Assembly: GCF_030272615.1 (NCBI RefSeq)
Contig: NC_081407.1
Location: 147,065,744 to 147,129,743 of the forward strand
Direction of reading: 5' to 3'
Origin: Cryptomeria japonica
Taxonomy: Eukaryota > Streptophyta > Pinopsida > Cupressales > Cupressaceae
DNA length: 64,000 nt
Of this stretch, positions 24,616-37,700 are shown piece after piece (the first letter of the stretch is position 1; every line of letters starts with the position of its first letter). A model generated the notes under the pieces. The model worked only from the letters and a program-made list of their open reading frames with translations. It searched no databases and had not been told where the DNA came from. Both the position numbers and the translations under genes were made by a program.

Positions 24616-25562
24616 TGTTAGAATCAGGGATCACTAAGAGGGGGAGTGAATCATTGATCTACCGGAAGTCAAATCCACAAAATTATTCTTTAACAACCTA
24701 TTAACAATGCATAATATAAAAGACCATAAACATGCAACAAAGATTCCACAAATCCACAACACCAAAATTTTTATGTGGAAACCTAGAAAGGGAAAAACCA
24801 CAATGGGGCTGGAACCCACAATATTCATATACTATGGCTAGGATTACATAAATATTACATAGATGGGGAATGCACTTGAATTTAGGCTCACTCCTAGAGC
24901 TTAGTACTCAATTACAATTACCCAGAAGGCTACAACCTTTTGGGAAATCTCATTGACTTACAATTTGATTACAATGAGGAAATACAATGAAATGAACTCT
25001 CAAATAGAATCTCATAATGAAATAATGAGTTCCGGTTAAGCATTGAATCTTTGATTGTCTTTGCTCTGCAAATACCCTATCTATATCTCAATTACCTACC
25101 AGATTGAATTTGTACATGAAACTACGCTCAATTGCACCATAACAGATCACCACACCATGATACATACCAAAAATCAATCACCAAATCGATCTTATATATC
25201 TAGTCTTAACACAAAAGCAATCTCATTCAAGTTAGCTTCAAGAAGTGTAACGTGTAGCTCCAAGTCAACTTCAATCTCAAACAAAACATAGCACTGGACT
25301 AAAAGAGCATATTCACATGCTTCCTAAGGATCTTATCATTCATCAAGAACATGAAATCAACCACCAAAAACACCACAATCAATGAAGAATCATTATGAAT
25401 CAAAACATTACTAAAATACCCCATTTTACTGGTTAACTCCATCTTCTAGATAAGATGAATCATAACTACCAAATCAAATAAGCAAGAAGAGTTTCCATCA
25501 ATGACAACCCTAGACCATATTTCAAGCATTGAAGATCACCGGATGAGTGTCAATTGCCAACA
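24616..25562 (-). repeat. element C 3' LTR (947 bp)
   Basis: Starts TGTTAGAATC and ends TTGCCAACA on the plus strand. The adjoining plus-strand ATCTCCCCCTTTA is a polypurine tract (TAAAGGGGGAGAT) on the minus strand, which fixes the orientation. The LTR interrupts the LINE after ATTTG (24611-24615). The matching LTR is not in the window. Confidence 0.7.
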
Positions 25563-25635
25563 ATCTCCCCCTTTAGCATTGATGGCAACACCTATAAAAA
25601 ATGTCTAAGTATAGAAACTTGTCAAACCTATACAC
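25563..25635 (-). promoter_or_regulatory. element C polypurine tract and 3' untranslated end
   Basis: On the minus strand, TTGCCATCAATGCTAA (25573-25588) leads into AAGGGGGAGAT directly before the LTR. The rest is short non-coding DNA cut by element A. Confidence 0.65.
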
Positions 25636-26837
25636 TATTGGCAATATGATAGATTTATTTAAGTGTTGTTATTGATGCCAACATTGTATCCCAGTTGGAT
25701 CTATCCCGGTTAGTCCTGGTGATCTTCATGGTTTTGGCTGTGATTCTGATCTAGTATTATTAGATCTCTGGAATCGGTCTTGGATGCTTATTCTAGATGG
25801 TTACATGCTTTCTATATTTTGTTGGTTCATAATTTTGTGCTTTGGTTGTTATCACTTTTGGTATTTTCCTTTACCAGCTTGCGTTTGCTATTCTGGTTAG
25901 CTTTACTGGTATACTATTTTGGTGACTTGGTTAGTGGATTTTGGGTCCGACTTATGGAATCGGTTTCTTTCATGTTGAAGGTGTTTCTTGATTATGTCCT
26001 GAGCATTTAGTGACTTTGCATTGGATGGAATGTTATTATGATGGTCCTATTTGGATCCGGTTAAACTTTTTGTCACTTCACTAAGGGTTTCTACCTGTTG
26101 TTGAAGCGTGTTGGATTTTTGGTCTTAGTGGAATTTTCGGTGGATATAATTGTTTGGCTATGTGATTCAGGTCCATGTTATGTAATGTAAATCATAATAT
26201 TAGTTTGGTGGTATTGTGTGATGTAATTTTTGTAATTATGGGTTTATGGGTTTATGGTTTAGCCGACCTTATCAATAAGGTTGATGATCTGTATTTATAG
26301 GTGACTTATTCATGTAATTTGGGAATCGATGATTATGGGTGGTTATGTCTACATTATCAGAGAAAGGATTATGTGTGAATAGAGTCATATCATTCTAGTG
26401 ATGGTTGGAAAGGTTTTATTGCAGAGCAGACATCAGTTCTTAACCAAAACTATATCAGGCATTAGTAGATGCTACTTTCACAGTTCATTTCTTTCTAGAT
26501 TGTAGTCCAATGTTTATGCAAGTTAGTGAGACTTCCCTTTGTGATTAGCAGTGCGCTCTAAGTTGTTGGCCTTTCTACAAATGCAGAACCCATTGTAATT
26601 ATTCATAATACTACTGTAGAGTATTCATCTAATTATGGGTAGTGTTTCCCACTGTGGTTTTTCCCTTTCTAGGTTTTCCACGTAAAAATATTGGTTTTAT
26701 GTGTGTTGTGCTTTCATGATATATCTTTCATTGTGTTGTGCTCTGGTATAGGGTTTATAATTGAATTAATTATTGTACTTGTGATTAAACTGATTCACTC
26801 CCCCTTAGTTTATTATCGGTATCAATGCATTCCAGCA
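25636..26837 (+). repeat. element A 5' LTR (1,202 bp)
   Basis: Aligns along its length with 38130-39276 (for example TTAGATCTCTGGAATCGGTC against TCAGATCTTTGGAATTGGTC). It ends CCAGCA two bases before the primer-binding site. A TTGTTATTGATGCCAA motif lies 30 bp from its start. Confidence 0.8.
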
Positions 26838-26839
26838 AT

Positions 26840-26850
26840 TGGTATCAGAG
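26840..26850 (+). promoter_or_regulatory. element A primer-binding site
   Basis: TGGTATCAGAG, the complement of the 3' end of initiator tRNA-Met, the standard primer for plant copia elements. Confidence 0.85.
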
Positions 26851-26855
26851 TGAAG

Positions 26856-26886
26856 TCCTCTTTGCAGAAGCTTAACCACTTGAGGA
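26856..26886 (+). other. leader hairpin of element A (TCCTC/GAGGA, AAGCTT in loop)
   Basis: Between primer-binding site and gag, TCCTC and GAGGA can pair around a loop containing the palindrome AAGCTT followed by AACCACTT. The same arrangement is present in elements B, D and F (see findings). Confidence 0.5.
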
Positions 26887-26892
26887 GATTCG

Positions 26893-28090
26893 ATGGAAAC
26901 TGTAGCAAGCTTTACATTCAATCCTTACTGAAAGGAGAGTCCTAGATTTGATGGTACAAATTACAAAATATGGAAGGAGCGAATGAAGATTCATCTCAAA
27001 TGTCTTGGAGCTAAAGTTTTGGAGATAGTGGAGAAAGGGTATATACCTCATGATCCTAATTCTGGAACACCAAAACCTGTTGATGAACAAAAGAGAGATG
27101 AAAATGATGTGAGAGAAAAAGAAGCATTGTTAATTGCCCTATCTGATGAAAAGCTATTGAATGTCATAGAGTTGGAGAATTCTAATTTGATCTAGGAAAA
27201 GCTTGAAACTCTTTATGAAGGGGACTAGGCTGTGAAGATTGCTAAACTTGAAGGTTTCCGAGTAATTTATGAAACTTTAAAGATGGAAGAAGATGAGAAG
27301 ATAAGTTCTTTCATGGATAGAATCAATGAGATTTTCATTGGTATCAAATTTTGTGGAGGATCAGTTAGTGAGGATGAGATAGTGTCAAAAGTTCTAAGAG
27401 TTCTACCTCCAGCTTACAAGATGAAGGCTATCACTATCAATGAACTCCAGACAATGTCAAGTACCCTTGTGAGCAGAGATACATTACTTGAGAAATTGAC
27501 TACTTTTGAACTTGAAGAACTTGGAGATCAAAGTGTTGCTAAACTGAGACTGCATTTAAAGCATCTGCCTCCGGTAAGCAGAAGATAGATTGGAAAGAGA
27601 TGTATGCTAAGAATATGGAGGAAATTGAGAAAGAAGAAAGAGAACTTGAAGAGTTGGAAGCCCCGATTGCTAGAAGAATTCCTAAAGGACCAACTAGAAG
27701 TAAGTATGAAGGTAAAGTCCCTTTTAAATGTTTTTCATGTAATAAGATTAGTCATTTTGCATCTAGATGTCCTGAAAGAGCTGCTAGGAATCATGAAATA
27801 TTTATGAGGAATTATAAGCCTAATCCTAAATATCAGAGCATACCTAGATTTAGAAGAAATAAGGATAAATTATGTTATTATGCTAGTGATGATGATTTTT
27901 GTATTAGTGATGATGATGATGATGAACCTGTGAGTGGATCTGGTAATGGAGCCTCATTTGACAAAGATTGGGTCTTTATTGCTATCAAGGATGATTCTCT
28001 GGAATCTATCATTGAAACAACACATATTGAAGAAAAGGCTTTAGCTGGAAAAATTGAAGAGAAGGATGAATGGGTTATAGACAGTGGTTG
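26893..28090 (+). pseudogene. element A gag and start of protease
   Basis: The frame begins ATG at 26893 (METVASFTFNPY), reaches a TGA at 26929, and continues as the copia gag domain (FDGTNYKIWKERM, then FMDRINEIF and LPPAYKMK). Further stops are TAG at 27193 and TAG at 27226, and the frame shifts near 27545. The nucleocapsid zinc knuckle CFSCNKISHFASRC is intact (Cx2Cx4Hx4C). An acidic Asp run (GAT repeat, about 27890-27925) precedes the protease active site WVIDSGC, where element B interrupts the codon for Cys. Gag would form the virus-like particle. The protein is inactive. Confidence 0.85.
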
Positions 28091-29150
28091 TGTTAGGTCC
28101 CAGAGACAACTGAGAGGGGGAGGGGTGAATCAGTTGTCTAATAAATTTAAACCAAAAACAACTTAATCAACTTTCTACTTAATACCGGTGAAATAGTCTT
28201 TTATACTGGTGGACAGTTTTCTCAGATAATTGCAATACCAGTAAAGATTAATGCATGAAACAAAAGGACAAAGTCATCCACAACACATAACACCAATATT
28301 TGTACGTGGAAACCCTACAAGGGGAAAAACCATGGTGGGAAACCTTACCCACAATTAGATGATACTACTGCAGATAGTAAGTGTATACAAATGGGGTCTG
28401 CACATGCAAAAAGGCCAAGCGCCTAGAGCTCATTGTTCAAACACAAAATGGGAGTCACACTGACTACAATTGGATGGTTAAATCTAATAAGAATGTACTG
28501 CTCAAAATAGCATCTTCATATGCTAGATTCAGTACCGGTGTAGTTCTCATTGCCTTCACAAAAACCCTCCTTCAATCTTCAAATGATGTCTGCATGTATA
28601 GCTCTGCTTATTCTCACATATAACCTCACACAATCCTTTTCGCATTCCACACTTGATCTTACAAATAAGATCTTACATTTATACCATAACCTAGGACCAA
28701 TTTTAGTAGGTTGGCTCTACAAGATATTACAATAAAATCATTTTACAAACAAAACAATATTCGATGCAATAATCGATTCAACATGTCAGCTCAATGCATT
28801 TACAACAATAATAAGTCATCTCCATAGCGTGCCATGCTGATCTGGAAAAGATAAACCTGTCGGTGTAACCTGGACCTATTTGCCAGTAACAACAAATATG
28901 CAAATACGAATATACCAATAAACAAAACTCCAAGATAAGGTGTCCACATGATGTCTTCGACATAACCAAGTGTTTTCCATATTATTCCAAGTGTCGATGA
29001 TCATTATATCATGCCGGTGTAGCAGATACCGGTGACTGTGCCTAAGTCACTTGCTTGCCGGTGAATGTTGTTGATTCTCCAAAGTGCCAGAGTTGATAAG
29101 TGTTTAGTAGGTGTTGACATCAATGAAAAAACCATACCAAAATACCAACA
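28091..29150 (-). repeat. element B 3' LTR (1,060 bp)
   Basis: Starts TGTTAGGTCCC and ends ATACCAACA on the plus strand. It is adjoined by the polypurine tract (minus strand AAAGGGGGAGAT) at 29151. Contains several ACCGGT/GCCGGT motifs. Confidence 0.9.
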
Positions 29151-29176
29151 ATCTCCCCCTTTGGCATTGATGGCAA
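29151..29176 (-). promoter_or_regulatory. element B polypurine tract with quasi-palindrome
   Basis: On the minus strand, TTGCCATCAATGCCAA runs into AAGGGGGAGAT, immediately upstream of the 3' LTR. This tract primes plus-strand DNA synthesis in copia elements. Confidence 0.75.
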
Positions 29177-29516
29177 CACAAGATGGAAAAACCATCAAAG
29201 TGCAAAATACCAAAAACCAACAATCTCCCAAAAAGAGATCATAACCAGAAATCAAAAAACAGATACAGAGAGTAATAATCTCTCCCAAATAACAATCTCT
29301 CCCCCTAGGAGCAACATGTGTTTACCTTGCATTTTTCGATACCAATCTCTCCCCCTTTGACATTAAATGCCAAAGTTATTACAAAACCAAGTTCATATAC
29401 AAAATACTAACCAATTTAGTATACCAACTACTCCCCCTGAGAAGTAGCTTCCTTATCAAAGCTGGAGTAAAAGATTTCTCTGTTAATTCTACCAGTTGAT
29501 GGCAAACATCAACTTC
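29177..29516 (-). other. element B 3' untranslated region
   Basis: Non-coding DNA between the end of pol and the polypurine tract. It holds additional TCTCCCCCTTTG-like blocks (29280-29360), which on the minus strand look like extra degenerate polypurine tracts, one next to CATTAAATGCCAA. Confidence 0.55.
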
Positions 29517-32500
29517 CTAAGTCTCTACCAGTGGGGGTATGACCCTAAGCTGGTCTTTGAGATATTCAAAAGTCTCCTTAGGCAGAGCTTTAGTGAAGAT
29601 ATCTGCAATCTGCTCTTTAGTATTCACATAAACCAGTTTTATTTCCTTTGCTTCAACATTTTCCCTTAGAAAATTCAGTTTGATAGAAATATGTTTGGTT
29701 TTAGAATGTAATACCGGATTCTTAGATATATCAATTGTTGCAGTGTTATCACAATAGATAGTAATAGGTTCCTTGCATTTTACCTTTATGTCTTTCAACA
29801 TTTGCTTAAGCCATAGTACCTGTGTATAGTTAGTTGTTGCTGCAACATATTCTGATTTTGCTGTTGATAAAGATGTACAACTTTGTTTCTTACTCAACCA
29901 AGAAACTAGTCTGTTTCCAAGAAAGAATGCTCTATCGATGGTGCTTTTTCTATCATCCACATCTCCTGCCCAATTTGCATCTGTGTATGCACATAATTCA
30001 AATTTTTCATCTCTAGGATACCATAATCCAAGATTTATAGTGCCTTGTAGGTACCGAAAAATACTTTTTATTGTTGATTCATGATTTTCTCTAGGATTAC
30101 TCAAAAATCTTGAAACAATACATACTGCATTCATAATATCAGGTCTGGTTTGTGTCAAATAGAGTAAACCTCCTATCATAGATTTGTATCTAGTTGGATT
30201 AATAGGTATAGATTTATCCCTTAGTGATAGTTTGTCATTTGTAGTCATAGGTGTGCTTACCAGTTTAGAGTTCTCCATCCCAAATTTCTTTAGTAACTCT
30301 TTTAAGTACTTGGATTGACTCAAGAATATAACTCTATCAGTTTGTGAAATTTGCAATCCTAAAAAGAATTTTATTTCTCCAATCATAGACATTTCAAATT
30401 CTTGCTACATTTTAATAGAAAATTCTTTACATAATCCATTTTCTCCTCCAAAGATTATATCATCAACAAAAACTTCTATAACCAAGATGTCATCATTAGT
30501 CACTTTATAGTATAAGTTGTTGTCAACATTACCTTTAGAAAAACCAATCTTTAAAAGATACTTATCCAATCTTGCATACCAAGCTCTTGGAGCTTGTTTC
30601 AATCCATACAAAGCTTTCCTTAACTTGCAAACCATATCTTTGTTATCTGTCAAAGAAAATCCATCAAGTTGTTCAATGTAAACTTCCTCTTCAAGATCTC
30701 CATTCAGAAATGCACATTTAATATCCATTTAATATACTTTGTATTTCTTATGTGCTGCAAAAGCCAAAAACAATCTAAATGCCTCAATTCTGGCTACCGG
30801 TGCAAATGTTTCATTGTAATCAATTCCTTCTTTCTGAGAATATCCCTTAAACACTAGTCTTTCTTTATTTCTGATAACCTTACCATCTTCATTAATTTTG
30901 TTTCTAAATACCCATTTGGTTCCAATTACATTTTTATCTTTAGGTCGGGGAACTAATGTCCAAGTGTTATTCTTGTCAATTTGTTCCAATTCTTCTTCCA
31001 TAGCTTTAATCCAATATTTAGCTTCACATGCCTCATTAATAGATGATGGTTCAATTTGAGAAATAAGACATACCTCTTAATTTTCCAATCTTCCTCTTGT
31101 CATAACTCCTTTATACTTGTTTCCAATTATCTGATCTTCAGAATGATTCAGTCTTACATACTGGGATGTCTTTGTTTGCTGTTGTTCCTCAGTTACTGTG
31201 GAATTTTCAGATGATACCGGTGTAACTAGATCTTCATTCTGTACCGGTGGATTCAGTGTAGGTTCATTTGTCAAAATTTCTGTTGCCGGTTCAGATTCTA
31301 TATACCTTGAAGTTCCTCTAAATTGTTCATCAATCTTTACATTTGTACTCTCAACAATTTTCTGCAATCTTTTCTTAAAACATCTATATGACTTACTCTT
31401 AGATGAATAACCAAGAAATATTCCTTCATCACTTCTAGGATCAAATTTGCCAATATACTCATCTCTTCTGATATAGCATTTACTTCCAAAAATTCTGAAA
31501 TATTTAAGAGTAGGAGTAATAGCAAACCATAGTTCATGAGGGGTCTTACCAGTTTCACCTTTGATGTGAACTTTGTTGAATGTATAGACCGCTATACTGA
31601 CTACCTCTCTCCAATATACATGTGGTAGGTTTTCTTCTGATAACATACTTCTTGTTGCATCTAAGATAGTTTTGTTTTTCCTTTCAACAACTCCATTTTG
31701 CTATGGTGTCCGAGGTGCTGATAGTCGTCTTCTGATTCTATTTACTTCACAGAATGTATTAAATTCCTTAGATGTAAATTATCCTCCTTGATCTGATCTT
31801 AGACATTTGATTTTCTTACCGGTTTCATTTTTTACCATAGCTTTGAACAGTTTGAACTTTTCAAGTGCTTCTAATTTTTCTTTGAGAAAAGTAACCCAAC
31901 ACATTCTAGAATAGTCATCAATGATTAGCATGAAATATCTATCACCTTGTAAGCTTTTAGTTCTAGCTGGATCACATAAATCAGTATGAATTAAATCAAG
32001 AGCATTATTGGATTTTTTTTGGAATACTTTTAAAACTAGGTCTAACTTGTTTCCCAAATTGACATTCCTTACATACTATATTGTGAGGTTTGACAATTTT
32101 AGGTAAATCTCTAACTGCCTTAGTAGTACTGATTTTCACCATGCAATCAAAGTTTACATGACAAAGTCTCTTATGCCATAGCCAACTTTCATCAATATGT
32201 GCAATTAAGCATGTCTTTTCACTATTATTCTAATGAAAGATATTGCCTCTAGTCTGATTACCGGTTGCAATTTCCAAACCAGTTCTATTCATGATTTTGT
32301 ATTTTCTATTTTTGAATTGTAACTGAAATCTTTTCTCAACTAATTGACCAACACTCAAAAGATTATGCTTTAATCCTTCAACATAGTAAATATTGTCAGT
32401 ATTATGCTTACCATCAAGAGATATTGTACCCTTACCTTTGATCAAACAAGCTTTATCATCTCCAAATCTTACTAAGCCTCCATTGTATTCTTCAAAGTTC

Positions 32501-33669
32501 AAGAATTTACCTTTATCTCTTGTCATGTGATGTGAGCATCCTGAATCAATGATCCACTCATCCTTTACTTCAACTTTAGCTGCCAAGGCTTGTTCTACCG
32601 GTTGAGCCGTAGGGGCTAGTTGATCTTCTATTATAGCAACAAAAACCCATCCATTGTCTGTCGGATCCTCATCAAAATCATCAATCACTCCATCAGCAAT
32701 GTAACAAGATTTGTCTTTATTCTTCTTAAATTTGTAGCTTTGATATTCAGGGTTAGGCTTGTATGTTCTTCTAGCTTCTTCTCTTAGTCTAGCATGTCTA
32801 TCAGGGCATCTTGAAGCCATATGACCAATCTTATTGCAGTTAAAACATTTAAAGGGTGCTTTGCCTTCATACTTACTTCCAACTGGACCTTTAGGCATTT
32901 TCCTTGCAAATAGTGCTTCAATTTCTTCAATTTCTTCATTTTCTTTCCTACTTTCTTCAAGTTCTCTTTCATAAAAGGCTTTCCAATCTGATTTATCAAA
33001 TGATGGTGCAGATGATGTTGATGCTTTAAAGGCTAAATCTATCTTTATAGTAGCAACATGACCAAATTCTTCAATTTCAAAAGCTGAAAGTTTTCCAATC
33101 AATGTATCCCTAGTTACTGATGTATTAGGCATTGTTCTTAACTCATTTATAGTAGTGACTTTCATTTTATATGCTGGTGACAATCCTCTTAAAACTTTTG
33201 AAACAATTTCATCCTCACTTAAGGTTTCTCCATAACATTTAATACCCAAAACAATCTCATTTACTCTTTCCATAAAAACAGAAATCCTTTCATCTTCTTC
33301 CATTTTCAGATGTTCATACCTAACCCGAAAGCTTTCAAGTTTTGCAATTTTGACAGTGGAATCTCCTTCATTCAATGTTTCCAAATGATCCCAAATAGCT
33401 TTAGCAGTAGACCTATCTAATAATCTCATGATTTGTTGATCTGATAATGTGCTCAAAAGTGCTTCTCTTGCTTTGCAATCATTTTCTTCATCCTTTCCCA
33501 AGGTAGGTGGATTAGGTTGACCTGGAGTAGGAGTAGCATAACCATTCTTTGTAACATCCTAGATATCCTTTCCAATACAATTTAAATGTGTCTCCATTCT
33601 GATCTTCCATATGCCATAGTTGGTTCCATCAAGTTTAGGACTGTCCTTCCTGAAATAGTTAGTAGACAC
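29517..33669 (-). pseudogene. element B gag-pol polyprotein
   Basis: Order on the minus strand: gag (from about 33669; the usual start codon has been lost), zinc knuckle CFNCNKIGHMASRC, protease WIIDSGCSHHMT, integrase with WHKRLCHVNF and CKECQFGK, DDE residues (IHTDLC, RSDQGG, ERKN), reverse transcriptase with FVDDIIFGG, and RNase H ending VIPPLVET at 29517. The longest open stretch is gag-protease (33501-32230, 423 codons). Breaks are a TAG near 33575, a stop at 32227, a frameshift in an A-run near 32010, a stop replacing the codon after RSDQGG (31779), and stops near 31075, 30728 and 30404. The enzyme motifs remain readable, but the frame cannot give a full polyprotein. Confidence 0.9.
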
Positions 33670-33675
33670 TGGATC

Positions 33676-33707
33676 TCCTCAAGTTGTTAAACTTCTGCAA
33701 AAGAGGA
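33676..33707 (-). other. leader hairpin of element B
   Basis: Minus-strand TCCTC and GAGGA around GCAGAAGTTTAACAACTT, the counterpart of the leader hairpins in A, D and F. The loop palindrome is changed from AAGCTT to AAGTTT. Confidence 0.45.
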
Positions 33708-33711
33708 CTTA

Positions 33712-33723
33712 GCTCTGCTACCA
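33712..33723 (-). promoter_or_regulatory. element B primer-binding site
   Basis: Minus-strand TGGTAGCAGAGC, one base different from the initiator tRNA-Met complement TGGTATCAGAGC, two bases after the 5' LTR. Confidence 0.8.
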
Positions 33724-33725
33724 AT

Positions 33726-34790
33726 GGTTAGGTCCCAGAGATAACTAAGAGGGGGGGGGGGGGGGTGAATTAGATGTCTAATAAATTTAAACCAAAAACA
33801 ACTTAATCAACTTTCTTCTTAATACCGGTGAAATAGTCTTTTATACCAGTGGACAGTTTTATCAGATAATTATAATACCGGTAAAGATTAATGCATGAAA
33901 CAAAAGGACAAAGTCATCCACAACACATAACACCAATATTTGTACGTGGAAACCCTATAAGGGGAAAAAACATAGTGGGAAACCTTACCCACAATCAGAT
34001 GATACTATTGCAGATAGTAAGTGTATACAAATGGGGTCTGCACATGCAGAAAGACCAAGTGCCTAGAGCTCACTGCTCAAACACAAAATGGGAGTCACAC
34101 TGACTACAATTGGATGGTTAAATCCAATAAGAATATACTGCTCAAAATAGCATCTTCATATGCTAGATTCAGTACCGGTGTAGTTCTCATTGCCTTCACA
34201 AAAACCCTCCTTCAATCTTCAAATGATGTCTACATGTATAGCTCTGCTTATTCTCACATATACCCTCACACAATCCTTTTCGCATTCCACACTTGATCTT
34301 ACAAATAAGATCTTACATTTATACCATAACCTAGGACCAATTTTAGTAGGTTGGCTCTACAAGATATTACAATAAAATCATTTTACAAACAAAACAATAT
34401 TCGATGCAATAATCGATTCAACATGTCAGCTCAATGCATTTACAACAATAATAAGTCATCTCCATAGCGTGCCATGCTGATTTGGAAAAGATAAATCTGC
34501 CGGTGTAACCTGGACCTATTTGTCGGTAACAACAAATATGCAAATACGAATATACCAATAAACAAAACTCCAAGATAAGGTGTCCACATGATGTCTTTGA
34601 CATAACCAAGTGTTTTCCATATTATTCCAAGTGTCGATGATCATTATATCATGCCGGTGTAGTAGATACCGGTGACTGTGCCTAAGTCACTTGCTTGCCG
34701 GTCAATGTTGTTGATTGTCCAAAGTGCCAAAGTTGATAAGTGTTTAGTAGGTGTTGATATCAATGACAAAACCATACCAAAATACCAACA
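33726..34790 (-). repeat. element B 5' LTR (1,065 bp)
   Basis: Nearly identical to 28091-29150. A run of 15 G residues at 33751-33765 replaces GGGGGAGGGG of the other LTR, and the outermost base next to the primer-binding site is changed (CTAACC instead of CTAACA on the minus strand). Confidence 0.9.
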
Positions 34791-34795
34791 GGTTG

Positions 34796-37700
34796 CTCGC
34801 ATCACATGATTGGTGACAAAATAAAGTTCTTATCATTGCAAAAATTTGATGGTGAATTGGTCAGATTTGGAAACAACAAGGCATGTAGGATCAAAGGAAA
34901 AGGAAAAATATCATTGGATGGTAAGACTAATACTAATAACGTTTATTCTGTTGAAGGCTTAAAGCATAATCTTTTAAGTGTAGGTCATATGATGGATAGA
35001 GGATTTCATTTGCAATTCAAGGATGGAAAATATATGATCATCAATAAATCTAGATTGGAGAGTGCTTCTGGAACTCTAACCAAAGGTAATATCTTTCATT
35101 TGAACTCCGGTAAGAAGGCTTGCTTGATTGCTCAGATTGGCAAAAGTTGGATATTGCAGAAGAGGATGTGTCCTGTAAATATTGATTGCATAGTAAAGAT
35201 CAATTCAATACCGGTTGTCAGAGATTTGCCCAAGATTGTTAAACCTCATAATTTGGTATGTAGAAAATGTCAAATGGATAAGAAAATTAGAACTTCTTTT
35301 AGAAGTATACATGATAAATCAAATGAAATTCTTGATCTCATTCATACTGATTTGTGTGGACCAACAAGGACTAAAAGATTTCAAGGTGATATATATTTAT
35401 GTTACTTATTGATGACTATTCTAGAATGATGTGGGTAGCATTTTTGAAAGAGAAATATGAAGCTTTTGAGAAATTAAAACTCTTTAAAGCTATGGTTGAG
35501 ACTGAGACAGGACTAAAGATAAAGTGCTTGAGATCATATCATGGTGGTGAGTTTACATCTGATGAGTTCAACAACTTTTGTGAAAGGAATGGTATTAGGA
35601 GACAACTTTCTGCACCTAGGACTCCACATCAGAATGGATTAGTGGAAATAAAAAATAGAATAATTTTGGATGCAACAAGGACAATGATACAAAAGCTAAA
35701 TTACCTGATATCTATTGGAGGGAAGCCATCAATACAATAGTATATACTTTCAACAAAGTACACATAAAAGGTGATACCGGTAAGACTCCTTATGAGCTAT
35801 GGTTTGGTCATACTCCTACTGTTAGATATTTTAGATTTTTTGGAAGCAAATGTTACATTAGAAGAAATGATGCATTAGGAAAGTTTGATCCTAGAAGTGA
35901 TGAAGGAATATTTTTGGGTTATTATACTAAGAGCAAAGCATATAGATGTTATAATAAAAGATTGAATAGGATAATGAAAAGAATAAATGTCAAGGTAGAT
36001 GAGCATGTCAGTAATTAGATCAGATCATTTGATTATGGACCAGAAGATGAATTTGTTAGACCTGAATCAATAATGCAAGAATTAGTTTAGAATAGTGAAC
36101 TAGTGACACCGGTAGCATCAAAAAATTCAACAGTGATAGATGAACAACAAAATGAGTCAACAAATCAAGAAAATTCAAAGATTCCTAGGTATGTAAAACT
36201 AAATCATTCTGAAGATCAAATTATTGGAGATAAAAGGAAAGGTGTGATGACTAGGAGAAGGTTAGCTACTGAAGAGGTATGTTTAATTTCTCAAATTGAT
36301 CTGGAATCATTTATTGAATCAAGTAAGGATGAAAATTGGATAAAAGCAATGGAAGAGGAATTAGATCAGATTGAAAAGAATAAGACATGGGAACTAGTAC
36401 CTAGACCTAAAGACAAGAACATTATTGGAACTAAAAGGGTTTTCAGGAACAAATTGAATGAGGAAGGTCAAGTTGTAAGAACAAGGCTAGATTTATTTGA
36501 AAAGGTTATTCACAAGAAGAAGGAATTGATTATGGAGAAACTTATGCTCCAGTTGCTAGAATTGAAGCAGTAAGACTTTTTCTTGCCTATGTTGCACACA
36601 AGAACTACAAAGTATATCAGATGGATGTTAAATGTGCATTTCTTAATGGAGATCTTGAAGAAGAATTTTACATTGAACAACCTGATGGATTTTGTTTATC
36701 AGAAGACAAGGACATGGTTTGTAGATTGAAGAAAGCTTTATATGGACTAAAACAGGCCCCTAGAGCATGGTATACTGGATTGGATAAGTATCTTTTAAAT
36801 CTTGGTTTCAATAAAGTTAATGTTGATAGTAACTTATATTATAAAATTGAACATGATGACATATTGATTATTGAATTCTTTGTGGATGATATCATTTTTG
36901 GAGGAGAAGAAGGTTTATGCATGAAATTTGCTAATGATATGAAGAATGAATTTGAAATGTCTATGATTGGTGAGATGAAATTTTTCTTGGGTTTACAGAT
37001 TACTCAGACTGATAAAGGTATTTTCATTTGTCAAACTAAGTATGTGAAGGAGTTACTTAAGAAATTTGGACTTAAGAATTCTAAACCCGTCGGTACTCCT
37101 ATAATAACCAATTGCAAATTGTCAAAGGATGATGAATCACCTAAAGTGAATCTGAGAAGATACAAATAAATGATTGGTGGTTTGTTGTACCTAACTCAAA
37201 CAAGACCTAATATAATGAATGATGTTTGTATTGCTTCTATATTTCAGGTAGATCCTAGAGAAACTCATGATATTGTTGTCAAGAGGATATTCAAATATTT
37301 GGCAAGTGCAACATACTTTGGGTTATGGTATCTAAAGAATGATGACTTCACATTATGGGCATATATAGATTTTGATTGGGCAGGAGATGTGGATGACCAA
37401 AAGAGTACTATTGGTGGTGCATTCTTTCTTGGGAAGAATTTGGTTTCATGGCTTAATAAGAAACAATCATGCAGTTCATTGTCTACTGCTGAAGTAGAAT
37501 ATGTTGTAACTGCTACCAACTGTACTCAGATTTTATGGATGAAACAAATGTTAAAGGATATAAGGGTAAGTTATGATGATCCTATTGTTATTCATTGTGA
37601 TAATACTATTGCTATTGATAGGTCAAAGAATCCGGTATTCATTCCAAATCAAAACACATTTCTATAAGGTATAATTTATTAAAGGAAAAGGTTGAAGCAA

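Larger units (their letters stand above)
28091..34790 (-). mobile_element. copia element B, inserted in element A
   Basis: Complete 6,700-bp structure on the minus strand: LTRs at 28091-29150 and 33726-34790, flanked by GGTTG (28086-28090 and 34791-34795). Primer-binding site at 33712-33723 and polypurine tract at 29151-29161 are present. It encodes the same family of gag-pol as its host A. By eye the LTRs differ at about 35-40 positions over 1,060 bp, mostly transitions. This makes B younger than A but not recent. Gag-pol carries several stops and frameshifts. Confidence 0.9.

Noticed and set aside
28378-28735. Short plus-strand frames in the LTRs of B (also at 34021-34375)
   Set aside because: They lie in LTR sequence opposite to the element's direction and have no coding signature.
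33751-33765. Run of 15 G residues as a special structure
   Set aside because: It replaces a G-rich stretch in the partner LTR and is most simply slippage or an assembly weakness.
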